Assembly (NCBI GenBank): GCA_017940895.1 | Contig: JAGAXM010000019.1 | Location: forward strand, 37,673 to 101,672 | Direction: 5' to 3' | Length of the DNA: 64,000 nucleotides | Origin: Clostridiales bacterium | GTDB lineage: Bacteria; Bacillota; Clostridia; Saccharofermentanales; Saccharofermentanaceae | Shown here: piece by piece, positions 32,011 to 40,723 of the stretch | How the letters are laid out: the number at the start of each line of letters is the position of its first letter | Numbering within the stretch: position 1 is the first letter of the stretch | The notes under the pieces: generated by a model | Told to the model about the DNA's origin: nothing | Database searches by the model: none | The model's input: only the letters and a program-made list of their open reading frames with translations | Translations under genes and position numbers: made by a program

Positions 32011-33024
32011 TTAACCCTCGAACCTGAAAACCATTCTCTGTATATTCGTATCGTACATATTGGATGCGGAGACATATGTGGTCGTCGTGTCGATATGATC
32101 GGATGACAAAGGCAGATCATTTATCAGTCTGTATGCGGTCTCAACTCCGAGATAGCCCATCGCATAAGGGTTCTGGACGACGAGGCCTTCGATCTCGCCC
32201 GTCTCGAGCATACCGACCGATACGACGTTGCTGTCGAATGCATAGATATCGACTTCATCCGCGACTCCTAAGTCTCTTACCGCATATCCGGAGCCCAGGC
32301 TCATCAATTCGTTCAGAGCCGCGATCGTATTGATCTCGGGATGCTCGTTCAGAAGTTCGGCAGTACATTCATATGCGGACTCCTCGGTCGATAAGCAGTT
32401 GACCGTATAGATATCCGCGACTCTTCCCGACTCATTTACCGCATCGCAGAATCCCTGCTCGCGCTGCTGTCCGTTCGCGGAATTTACATCGTAATTGACG
32501 ACTCCGACCGTAAGGGTGCCGAGGTTATTACGCACCGCCTGCTCACCAGCCATACGTCCTGCCAGGTAGTTGTCGGTCATGATCCTGCAGGATACGCCGT
32601 CGGAATTAACGTCACTGTCTATGACGATGACGGGGATGCCCGCCTCGATCGCTTCATTGATCGCTTCGGCATTCGCATTGTAGTCGATGGCCGAGAATAT
32701 GATCGCTCTTGCCTGACCCATGATCGCCGCCCTGATCATAGAATTCTGAGCCTCATAGTCCTCCTCGCTCGCGGGCGCGACGAAATTCATGTCGAGGTTA
32801 TATTCAGCCGCAGCCGCATGCGCGCCGGAAGACACGCTCTGCCAGAATGCGGACGTATCGGACTTGCCGATAACGACGATGAAAGATTTGCGGTCCGTCG
32901 CACGTTCGAGCGGATTAGGCTGGTTTCTCTTACCGAATATGAGGAACACCGAGAACATCGACAGTGCGAGCAGGAATATACATACGAATATGGACAGAGG
33001 AGTTACATTACGCTTATTTCTCAT
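32011..33024 (-). CDS. Membrane-anchored sugar-binding protein (Peripla_BP_4 type)
   Basis: 337 residues. One membrane helix at about 10-30 and no lipobox Cys, so it stays anchored. The outside part is a type I periplasmic-binding fold: VVIGKSDTSAFWQSVSSGAHAAA, IIFSAIDYNANAEAINEAI, IPVIVIDSDV, DNYLAGRMAGEQ and a C-terminal GLVVQNPYAMGYLGVETA, in part. It overlaps the YesM-type kinase gene by 11 bases, so it is probably a sensor subunit of the kinase rather than a transport component. It resembles XylFII of the XylFII-LytS-YesN system. Confidence 0.85.
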   Translation of the reverse strand: MRNKRNVTPLSIFVCIFLLALSMFSVFLIFGKRNQPNPLERATDRKSFIVVIGKSDTSAFWQSVSSGAHAAAAEYNLDMNFVAPASEEDYEAQNSMIRAAIMGQARAIIFSAIDYNANAEAINEAIEAGIPVIVIDSDVNSDGVSCRIMTDNYLAGRMAGEQAVRNNLGTLTVGVVNYDVNSANGQQREQGFCDAVNESGRVADIYTVNCLSTEESAYECTAELLNEHPEINTIAALNELMSLGSGYAVRDLGVADEVDIYAFDSNVVSVGMLETGEIEGLVVQNPYAMGYLGVETAYRLINDLPLSSDHIDTTTTYVSASNMYDTNIQRMVFRFEG

Positions 33025-34723
33025 ACTTTCTCTCCTCCGTTATCTTAGGGATCCTGATCGTCACGCACGTGCCCTCATCAAGCTCGGACCTTACCTTAAT
33101 CCCGTACTTATCGCCGAAATAAATCTTGATCCTGTCATTAACATTTTTAACTCCGATACCGTGATGATCCGTGCCGTCGTTCATGAACAGCTCCTCGACC
33201 TGCTCCTCTGTCATGCCGCTGCCGTTATCCTCAACCTCCATGATGACGTCCTCGCCGTCCTCGTAAATACGGATCGCGATATGACCTTCGTCGATCATAT
33301 TAAGGCCGTGGTACAGCGCATTCTCGATCAGAGGCTGCAGGGTGATCTTATTGCACAGATATTCCTTGCACGACTCCTCGACCTCGAACTCGTAATCGAA
33401 GTGATTCGTATAGCGGTATTTCTGTATCTGCAGATAGCATTCGGCGTGCTGGACTTCCTTCTCGATCGGGATGATCTCGTGTCCTCTGCTGATACTTATC
33501 CTGAACAGCTTCGCGAGAGCGTTTACCATCGCGACAGCTTCCTCATTCTTGCCCTCTTCACACATCCACGAGATCGAGTCGAGAGTGTTATACAGGAAGT
33601 GCGGATTGATCTGCGCCTGAAGAGCCTTAAGCTCGGTCTTGCGAAGCGTCGTCTCCTCGTTCTTAACTTCTTCCATGAGCCTCTGGATCCTCTTGACCAG
33701 ATGCTCGAACGAGTCTGACAGATTATTGACCTCGACCGATCCTTCGATCGGTTCGAAGACGAAGTCGGCCGCATTGTCCTCGAAGTCCTTCATAGCGTGC
33801 GCGAGCTTTTTCGCAGGCTTCGTGAACAGATATGAGAACAGCGAGCTGCTTACGAATGTCATCAGGACCACGATGATGAAGATCAACACGGAAGCCGATA
33901 TCATCGCGCTTACACGCTCGTTAACAGTCTCGTCGAGATATGCGACACCGATGATCTTCCAGTCGCAGTTATCGAGAGTCTTTACCGTGTAGATGACGCC
34001 GTCGATCATGTGCGAGCCGTCGGAGAGCGTCATGAGATCCGGCATCTCCCTTTTAAGCCCCGCATAGATCAGCTGCTGCTGCGGATGATAGATGATGTTG
34101 CCGTCGCCGTCCATGATGAAGCAGTAGCCGTGCCGGCCGATACCTACCTCATCGATATATCTCGCGATAGCCGAGAACCTTACGTCAATCGCGATCTTCG
34201 CGGCGTTGCTGAAGGTCTCGTCGGCAGTCTTCGTTATCGTAACGACCCACGGATAATAGTTCTCGAGAACGGACACGACGTGAGGCGCGGAGATGTTGAT
34301 GACTTCGCCCGAATCCGGCACAGGGAACAGCGACAGATTGGTATAGATCATCTCCTTGGTCGGATAGTTCGACCAGATGCCGGTGTTGTTGTTATGAACA
34401 TCGTAGGTCGCGACCATGACGACGTCGTTTCGTATATCGATCAAATTCCGGAACAGCTCCTCCTGCGAAGACGGATCCTCGATGCTGTTCGTGTACAGCT
34501 TATCCATGATCTCGATCATGTCGGAGGTGTAGTTGTTGATGGTTACCGAGACCTGCTCGACTGACTGGTCCGCACTCGTGATCGCAGCTTCCTCGAGCGA
34601 GTCGCGGAATACCGTATTGAAGATAACAAGCGCGATGATGACCGCCGTAAACACCATGATGACGACGACCATCGTCATCGCCTTCGATAATGAGAAATCG
34701 GCTCTTTTCAGTCTCTTAAGCAC
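33014..34723 (-). CDS. YesM-type sensor histidine kinase
   Basis: 569 residues from a GTG at 34723. Membrane helices near 15-38 and 285-310 flank an extracellular dCache-like domain (YYPWVVTITK, GRHGYCFIMDGDGNIIYHP). A HAMP-like stretch, then the His_kinase box LQAQINPHFLYNTLDSISWM and a HATPase with LIENALYHGL and DNGSGM. The start is uncertain: AGAAGGG lies 12 bases upstream. With the YesN-type regulator upstream and the binding protein downstream it forms a three-part sugar sensor. Confidence 0.92.
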   Translation of the reverse strand: MLKRLKRADFSLSKAMTMVVVIMVFTAVIIALVIFNTVFRDSLEEAAITSADQSVEQVSVTINNYTSDMIEIMDKLYTNSIEDPSSQEELFRNLIDIRNDVVMVATYDVHNNNTGIWSNYPTKEMIYTNLSLFPVPDSGEVINISAPHVVSVLENYYPWVVTITKTADETFSNAAKIAIDVRFSAIARYIDEVGIGRHGYCFIMDGDGNIIYHPQQQLIYAGLKREMPDLMTLSDGSHMIDGVIYTVKTLDNCDWKIIGVAYLDETVNERVSAMISASVLIFIIVVLMTFVSSSLFSYLFTKPAKKLAHAMKDFEDNAADFVFEPIEGSVEVNNLSDSFEHLVKRIQRLMEEVKNEETTLRKTELKALQAQINPHFLYNTLDSISWMCEEGKNEEAVAMVNALAKLFRISISRGHEIIPIEKEVQHAECYLQIQKYRYTNHFDYEFEVEESCKEYLCNKITLQPLIENALYHGLNMIDEGHIAIRIYEDGEDVIMEVEDNGSGMTEEQVEELFMNDGTDHHGIGVKNVNDRIKIYFGDKYGIKVRSELDEGTCVTIRIPKITEERKYEK

Positions 34724-34731
34724 GAGCTGGA

Positions 34732-36330
34732 TTACCCTTCTTCTTCGGGTGAATTCTGCTTCTTATACTGGATCGGCGACATGCCGGTCTCCTTCTTGAA
34801 GCTGTAGCTGAAGTAATGCTGGTCGGTGTATCCGCACTTGGTCGCAACATCTTTGACCTTGAACGCGGGATACTTAAGAAGCTGCTGGGCTTCCTCCATT
34901 CTTCTTCTCGTAAGAAGTTCGATGAACGTGCTGCCCGTCTCCTTACGTACGAGCGCGCTTAGGTAGTTCGGGCTCACCGCGATCTGGCGGCTTACGCTTA
35001 CTAGAGATATATCGGGATCGGAGAACTCTTTGTTGATTATCTCGAGCGCGAGTTCACAGTGACGCGAACCCGACTTCTGGCACTGATCCTCTACGAGTTC
35101 CGCCGCGAGCACACACAGCTTCCTGCAGTATGCTCTTATGTTATCGATATTGCCGTTAAGATCCGTCATCTGTAGCGGGCACTGCTCCTGCAGCCTGTCC
35201 GCATGTTCCTTGTCGACTACGGAGTACAGGATCTTGTACACTGACGAAGTAAGATTAGGCACGATGAAGTTCGCGGACAACTTGTACTTACTTACGTTAC
35301 TCATCGCGTCGAAAAGCTTATCGCACGCTTCTCCCGCCTCACGGGACAGACCGCCTCTTACAAGGCGCTCCTCCTCCGCCACGAAATTCTCGAACATCTC
35401 GATGTCGGAGAAGTAATCATTCTCGACGTCGGAGATATATCTTATGGAACCTGCCGTATCGTTATTGTATGAGATCGCATTCATCGCCTCGACATACAAT
35501 TCGTGAAGATTAAGGATGTCATCAGAGATCCTGCTGATACCGATCGATGCCTGACAGTTCATGATCCTCCGGACACTCTGGGAGATGTCCTCTACTGCGA
35601 TGTGCAGATACTTTTCGAGCGTGCGCAGCGTACCGTGAAGAAGCGTTACGACGCGGCCGTTCGCGAAGAAGCTTACGTGCTGCAGGTACTTGTCGAGTAT
35701 CAGGTCGAACGAGTTGACCGTGGCTTTGCTCGTAACGTTGATGCCGCTCTCGTCGCTTACCGAGGTCACGAGAACGCAGTACGAAGTCTCCGAACCCGGC
35801 ACGAGAAGTCCCTGCTTGTCAGCCTCGCTTATGATGCTGCCGCGGTGCTGCTTAGAGTCAGCGTGAGTGTATCCGTCGAGGAGCAGCGGCATGACAAACG
35901 AGAGCGTGTCGAGGTGCTCCCTTGCCTGCTCGGATGATCTGAACTGCTCGAACTTCTTGTCGATGAGTTTTCTTATCTTTACGAGCTCGACGCTCATCTC
36001 CTCGGATGAGATCGGCTTTAAGATGTAGCTTATGATGTTGTACTGGATGGCTTTCTTCGCGTACTCGAACACTTCGTAGCCCGTAAGGAAAGCAATCTGC
36101 GTGGACGGTCTTACTTCACGCACCTGACGCGCGAGCTCGATGCCGCCTATGAAGGGCATCATGATGTCTGTAAGCAGAAGGTCGGGACCCAATTTCTCCA
36201 CAAGCTCGAGCGCCTCCGCACCGTTGCTTGCTTCGCCTACGAGCTCGAAGCCGAGACTGTTCCAGTCCATCTTCTTTACCAGAGCTCTTCTGATCTCTTC
36301 TTCGTCGTCCGCTACGATAACGGTATACAT
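34732..36330 (-). CDS. YesN-type response regulator with AraC DNA-binding domain
   Basis: 532 residues. Receiver domain 1-120: VADDEEEIRRAL, DLLLTDIMMPFIGG with the phospho-Asp, and YILKPIS. A middle region of about 290 residues of unknown fold. The C-terminal AraC-type double HTH: SLVSVSRQIAVSPNYLSALVRKETG and KVKDVATKCGYTDQHYFSYSFKKETGMSPIQYK, in part. AGGAGG precedes the ATG. It is the first gene of the sensor operon and the likely activator of the sugar transporter operon immediately upstream. Confidence 0.93.
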   Translation of the reverse strand: MYTVIVADDEEEIRRALVKKMDWNSLGFELVGEASNGAEALELVEKLGPDLLLTDIMMPFIGGIELARQVREVRPSTQIAFLTGYEVFEYAKKAIQYNIISYILKPISSEEMSVELVKIRKLIDKKFEQFRSSEQAREHLDTLSFVMPLLLDGYTHADSKQHRGSIISEADKQGLLVPGSETSYCVLVTSVSDESGINVTSKATVNSFDLILDKYLQHVSFFANGRVVTLLHGTLRTLEKYLHIAVEDISQSVRRIMNCQASIGISRISDDILNLHELYVEAMNAISYNNDTAGSIRYISDVENDYFSDIEMFENFVAEEERLVRGGLSREAGEACDKLFDAMSNVSKYKLSANFIVPNLTSSVYKILYSVVDKEHADRLQEQCPLQMTDLNGNIDNIRAYCRKLCVLAAELVEDQCQKSGSRHCELALEIINKEFSDPDISLVSVSRQIAVSPNYLSALVRKETGSTFIELLTRRRMEEAQQLLKYPAFKVKDVATKCGYTDQHYFSYSFKKETGMSPIQYKKQNSPEEEG

Positions 36331-36376
36331 ACTTTCCTCCTGCTGATGCGCTTAAGCTCTTTTATTATAAATACCA

Positions 36377-36406
36377 AAACTGCCGCATGCAAAACGCATG
36401 CGACAA
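36377..36406 (-). terminator. Terminator after the sugar transporter operon
   Basis: CGCATGC (36385-36391) and GCATGCG (36397-36403) form a stem, with AAAA at 36377-36380 giving TTTT on the minus strand. It lies between the permease gene and the YesN-type gene. Confidence 0.65.
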
Positions 36407-36444
36407 TCATGGTATTGGGGAGGTTATTACTTGAAAACAAGGAC

Positions 36445-37680
36445 TTACTTTCTTCTCGACTTAACATCAAAGGCAACTGCGATGATGAAGATAATACCCT
36501 TTACGATGTACTGGTAAGAGATGTCGATCATGAGGAGGTTCATTCCGTTTGTGAGTGACATGATAACGAATGTACCGATGATAGCGTTTGTTACCTTACC
36601 GACACCGCCCGATACTGCCGTTCCGCCGATGTAGGAAGAAGCGATAGCGTCCATCTCGAATGCGAGACCTGCAGTAGGTGTGGCGGATGAAAGTCTTGAT
36701 GTGTACATGAAGCCTGCGACTGCTGCGAGAACCGACATGGAGCAGAAAGCGAACATTGTAACCTTCTTAACGTCGATACCGGAGAGCTCTGCTGCCTGGT
36801 CGTTGCCGCCGATACCATAGATGTGACGGCCGAGCTTTGTCTTGGAGAGCATGAATGCATATCCTGCGAGGATGACGCCTACGATGCATACGCTGATCGG
36901 GATACCCTTGTTGATGGCGAGCATGTAAGCTGCTACGAGGATGACTGCGGATACTGCTACGAGACCTGCGACGAAGATCGATGCGGATGCTACGGGGAAG
37001 TCGTACTTCTGCTTATTTCTTCTGCTTCTGATCTGGAACCATACGAAAGCGGCTACTGCGATCAAAGCGAGGATCATTGTTACGATGTGGATACGGGATG
37101 TGTTGCCGGGGATGTCGGGGATGAAGCCCTGGCACATGCCCTTGAATGCTTCGTTAGTTACGATGATCGTACCTGTCTTTGCAAGTGATCTTGTAAGAAG
37201 GCCTCTGAAGATAAACATTCCCGCCAGAGTCGTTATGAAGGCAGGGATACCGAACTTGGTTACGAGGAAGCCCTGATAGAAACCGATAGCCAGAGCCATG
37301 AGAAGAACGATAAGCATCGAAAGCCAGACGTTGACACCCATCTTCTCCATCAGTATCGCCACGACGGCGCCCGACAGACCTGCTACGTATCCGCAGGACA
37401 GATCGATGTGCCTCAGGATCAGGATGATCGTCATACCGATCGCAAGTACTGCTACGTATGCTGCCTGATTGAAAAGGTTCGTGATATTCTGTGCGGTGAA
37501 GAACTTACCGCCCGACCATAACTGGAATACGAGCATGATGACTATAAGTGCGAAATACATCATGTAGCTTGATGCATTGGTTTTGATAAGTGTGACAAGC
37601 TCTCTGAAGGCCTTCTTGGTCTTTCCTTCTTTTGCCTGTCTCTGTTCAACCGACATTCCCAGAGATTCTGCGGTTCCCAT
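36445..37680 (-). CDS. Sugar ABC transporter permease (GguB/XylH-like)
   Basis: 411 residues with about ten membrane helices and a cytoplasmic N-terminus. Signatures of the BPD_transp_2 monosaccharide group are present: LAIGMTIILILRHIDLSCGYVAGLSG, FITTLAGMFIFRGLL, GRHIYGIGGNDQAAELSGI and a late SYIGGTAVSGGVG, in part. Together with the ATPase gene it forms the pore for a monosaccharide, probably xylose, glucose or arabinose. It begins 19 bases after the ATPase gene with AAGGAGGAAAT before the ATG. Confidence 0.92.
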   Translation of the reverse strand: MGTAESLGMSVEQRQAKEGKTKKAFRELVTLIKTNASSYMMYFALIVIMLVFQLWSGGKFFTAQNITNLFNQAAYVAVLAIGMTIILILRHIDLSCGYVAGLSGAVVAILMEKMGVNVWLSMLIVLLMALAIGFYQGFLVTKFGIPAFITTLAGMFIFRGLLTRSLAKTGTIIVTNEAFKGMCQGFIPDIPGNTSRIHIVTMILALIAVAAFVWFQIRSRRNKQKYDFPVASASIFVAGLVAVSAVILVAAYMLAINKGIPISVCIVGVILAGYAFMLSKTKLGRHIYGIGGNDQAAELSGIDVKKVTMFAFCSMSVLAAVAGFMYTSRLSSATPTAGLAFEMDAIASSYIGGTAVSGGVGKVTNAIIGTFVIMSLTNGMNLLMIDISYQYIVKGIIFIIAVAFDVKSRRK

Positions 37681-37699
37681 TTTATTTCCTCCTTGATTC

Positions 37700-39229
37700 T
37701 TAAGCGTTGATGGCCATCTTCATGACCTTCTCTTCTGTTGCGTCTTCAATATCGAGCTGACCTGTGATCTTACCTTCACTCATTACGTAGAGCCTGTCGC
37801 TCATTCCGAGTACTTCGGGAAGTTCCGACGAGATCATGATGATGCTCATTCCCTGCTTGACGAGATCATTCATGATCGAGTAGATCTCGTACTTGGCTCC
37901 TACGTCGATTCCTCTTGTAGGCTCATCGAGGATCAGTACCTTCGGATGAGAGAAAAGCCACTTGGCGATCTGGACCTTCTGCTGGTTACCGCCGGAGAGG
38001 TTGCCTACTTTCTGTGCGACAGTCGGAGTCTTGATCTTGATCTCCTTCTTGTACTCGTTCGCGACTCCGATCTCCTTGTTCTCATCAATGGAGACTCTCT
38101 TTATCAGCTCCTCGAGATTCGAGATCGTGGTGTTGTATTTAACATCCTGGATAAGTACAAGTCCGTTGCCCTTACGGTCTTCGCTGACGTAGGCAAGTCC
38201 CTTCTTGATAGCCTGCTTCGGTGTCTTGAAGCTGACTCTCTCACCGTCCATCCATACGTCGCCCGAAGTGATCTTGTACTTATAGGGATTACCGAAGACT
38301 GCAAGTGCACACTCCGTTCTTCCGGCTCCCATCAGGCCCTGAAGTCCTACAATCTCGCCGGCTCTTACGTTGAAGCTTACATCCTTTAAGATCTGTCTTC
38401 CGGTGGCTCTGTCCTCGGCACTGAGGTTTCTTACTTCGAACATGACGTTGCCGATGTTCTTTTCGAGCCTCTTCGGGTAGATGTCGTCGATGGTCCTTCC
38501 GACCATGTTCTTTATGATGTTCGCCTCGGAGATGTCGTCTGTCTTCGCATCGAGTGAGCAGATCGTGGAGCCGTCTCTTAAGACTGTGATCGTGTCCGCG
38601 ATGGCGGTTACTTCACGGAGCTTGTGGGAGATCATGATACAGGTGATGCCCTGGTCGCGAAGCTCTCTCATGATGTTCAGAAGGTTCTCGGAGTCGTCTT
38701 CGTTAAGTGATGACGTCGGCTCGTCGAAGATCAGCAGCTTACAGTTCTTGGACAGTGCTTTCGCGATCTCTACGAGCTGCTGCTTACCTGTGTTAAGTCT
38801 CTTTACCGCCCATGCGGGGTTGACGTCGAGCCTTACCTTCTTCAAGTACCGCTGAGATGCGATGATGGTCTCATTCCAGTCTATCTGTTTGCCCTTCATG
38901 ATCTCATGGCCCATAAAGATATTCTCATAAACCGACAGTTCGGGGAAAAGCGCCAGCTCCTGATAGATTATGGCAATACCTTTTGCTTCACTGTCTGCGA
39001 TGCTCTTGAACTGCTGGACCTCTCCGTTATAGACGATGTCGCCGGTGTATGTTCCGTACTTCCAGACTCCCGACAGGACCTTCATGAGCGTACTCTTTCC
39101 GGCACCGTTCTCACCTACGAGGCAGTGGATCTCTCCGCGTCTTACTTTGAAGTTAACGTTATCTAAAGCCTTAACGCCCGGAAACTCTTTGCATATGTTT
39201 CTCATCTCCAGGATATATTCGTCAGACAT
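37700..39229 (-). CDS. Sugar ABC transporter ATPase with two ATP-binding domains (GguA/MmsA-like)
   Basis: 509 residues from ATG 39229 (AAAGGAAAAACAC upstream). Domain 1 has Walker A GENGAGKST and RLNTGKQQLVEIAKAL; domain 2 has a degenerate Walker A region (GLQGLMGAGRTE), LSGGNQQKVQIAKWL and LILDEPTRGIDVGAKYEI. The double-NBD layout and the GRTE variant in domain 2 are typical of the RbsA/XylG/GguA group. It powers monosaccharide import. A strong stem-loop separates it from the binding-protein gene. Confidence 0.94.
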   Translation of the reverse strand: MSDEYILEMRNICKEFPGVKALDNVNFKVRRGEIHCLVGENGAGKSTLMKVLSGVWKYGTYTGDIVYNGEVQQFKSIADSEAKGIAIIYQELALFPELSVYENIFMGHEIMKGKQIDWNETIIASQRYLKKVRLDVNPAWAVKRLNTGKQQLVEIAKALSKNCKLLIFDEPTSSLNEDDSENLLNIMRELRDQGITCIMISHKLREVTAIADTITVLRDGSTICSLDAKTDDISEANIIKNMVGRTIDDIYPKRLEKNIGNVMFEVRNLSAEDRATGRQILKDVSFNVRAGEIVGLQGLMGAGRTECALAVFGNPYKYKITSGDVWMDGERVSFKTPKQAIKKGLAYVSEDRKGNGLVLIQDVKYNTTISNLEELIKRVSIDENKEIGVANEYKKEIKIKTPTVAQKVGNLSGGNQQKVQIAKWLFSHPKVLILDEPTRGIDVGAKYEIYSIMNDLVKQGMSIIMISSELPEVLGMSDRLYVMSEGKITGQLDIEDATEEKVMKMAINA

Positions 39230-39256
39230 GTGTTTTTCCTTTCTTTGCATGAAGAG

Positions 39257-39316
39257 GGACCGGGGCGCCGGCTTGGGGTTTGTTGTGACTTTGGGTTGTT
39301 GATCGCGCCCCGGTCC
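39257..39316 (-). other. Intercistronic stem-loop without T-run
   Basis: Twelve-base perfect arms GGACCGGGGCGC (39257-39268) and GCGCCCCGGTCC (39305-39316), 36-base loop. No T-run follows on the minus strand. Such structures commonly stabilise the 3' end of binding-protein mRNA. Confidence 0.82.
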
Positions 39317-39375
39317 GGTTTAAAATCGGATGATTATTGTTTAGATTAAAACCTTATTTTCGAGCAGTGTTTTTA

Positions 39376-40515
39376 TCAGCCGGGATAACCTTCGATATCA
39401 GCTGCATCTACGTATCCTGCCTCAACGGGAGCGCTGATGTTGTCGATCGTGATAACAGTAACTGCTGTCTCGTTGGAAGGTACTTCGAATACACCGTTGT
39501 TGTATGTTGTGGATGTGGAAGGTGTGTTACCGGAAAGGATAGCGTTAACCATGTCGCATGTTGTGGAAGCGAGCTCAGCTGTGTTCTTCCAGATTGTCAT
39601 GCTCTGGAGACCGGAGCAGATGTAACCCAAGGAAGCTGTCTCACAGTCCTGACCTGTAACTACGAAAGATGTGATGCCTGCGTCAGCGCTGAATGCGTCT
39701 GCGATAGCTCTTGCAGTACCGTCGTTAGGAGCGAGGATAGCAACGTCGCCCTTAGCGGAATCGTCAACAGAAACGAGGTTAGCCTCTGCGAGGGACTTAG
39801 CTGTGTTGAAATCCCAGTTAGTTGTGATCGTACCGAGGATGTCAGCGAGTGCTTCGTGATCAGCTGTAACGTCGAGTGTCTGGCCGATGTAAGGAGCAAT
39901 AGCATCGCAGTTAGCTACTGTGAACTGTCCGTTTGCTACTGCATCGGAGAGAACTGACCAAGCGCCTGCGAAGAAGATGAAAGCGTTGTTGTCTGTTGTA
40001 GCGCCGGAGTACAGATAGAGAGGTACGTCTGTCTGACCTGCATAAGCATCGATCAGGTACTGACCCTGCTGAACACCGACGTCAAAGCTGTTGAATGTTA
40101 CGTAGTAGTCAACTGCCTCTGTGTCTGTGATAAGTCTGTCGTAGCAGATAACCTGTACGCCTGCTGCGTGTGCAACCTCAACTGCCTGTGCAGCTGCTGT
40201 AGCATCCTGTGCGCAGATTACGAGTACGTCGATACCCTTCTCGATGAGGGACTCAACGTTTGTAAGCTCAGTAGCTGAGCTGCCCTGTGAGAAAAGAACC
40301 TCTGATGTGAAGCCTGCATCACCAAGAATAGATGTGAAGGAAGCCTCGTCCTGGATCCACCTGGGCTCGTCTCTTGTAGGAAGTACGATACCTACCTGGA
40401 GTTCGTCTCCTGCTGCGTTGGCATTACCTTCTGTAGCGGGATCGAGATTTGAACAGCCTGCGAGTGAAGCTGCCATTGTGAGAGCAAGTGCAGTTGAGAT
40501 GATCTTCTTTTTCAT
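39376..40515 (-). CDS. ChvE-type sugar-binding lipoprotein
   Basis: 379 residues from ATG 40515 (AAAGGAG upstream). The signal MKKKIISTALALTMAASLAGC has a lipobox Cys at 21. The binding fold shows VGIVLPTRDEPRWIQDEASF, IDVLVICAQDATAAAQAVE, VICYDRLITDTEAVDYYVTF and GQDCETASLGYICSGLQSMTIWKN, in part; RWIQD and YDRLI are hallmarks of ChvE/MmsE proteins. It collects a monosaccharide outside the cell for the GguAB-type transporter. Codon use looks optimised, in line with high expression. Confidence 0.93.
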   Translation of the reverse strand: MKKKIISTALALTMAASLAGCSNLDPATEGNANAAGDELQVGIVLPTRDEPRWIQDEASFTSILGDAGFTSEVLFSQGSSATELTNVESLIEKGIDVLVICAQDATAAAQAVEVAHAAGVQVICYDRLITDTEAVDYYVTFNSFDVGVQQGQYLIDAYAGQTDVPLYLYSGATTDNNAFIFFAGAWSVLSDAVANGQFTVANCDAIAPYIGQTLDVTADHEALADILGTITTNWDFNTAKSLAEANLVSVDDSAKGDVAILAPNDGTARAIADAFSADAGITSFVVTGQDCETASLGYICSGLQSMTIWKNTAELASTTCDMVNAILSGNTPSTSTTYNNGVFEVPSNETAVTVITIDNISAPVEAGYVDAADIEGYPG

Positions 40516-40584
40516 TACCTCATTCTCCTTTGGGAAAGAATTTTGCAATCCGTTCGATTGCTTTGTTGAGATGAGGTTATCAGT

Positions 40585-40659
40585 GAAGCGCTTCCGTCTG
40601 AATCGAATCAGTTATCAAAATTGTTGGAAATTTACATCTGATTCACACATTGGAAATTT
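40585..40659 (-). promoter_or_regulatory. Candidate operators upstream of the sugar transporter operon
   Basis: GAAGCGCTTC (40585-40594) is a palindrome with a central CG, as in LacI/CcpA-type sites. Further upstream of the gene, TTGGAAATTT occurs twice (40624-40633, 40650-40659) 26 bases apart on the same strand; a possible site for the YesN-type activator. I see no clear -35/-10 pair. Confidence 0.5.
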
Positions 40660-40723
40660 CTACATAAAATTTTCAACCGGTTTTGTTAGAAATCTTAAGA
40701 TTAGTGTTGATTATTCAACAATC

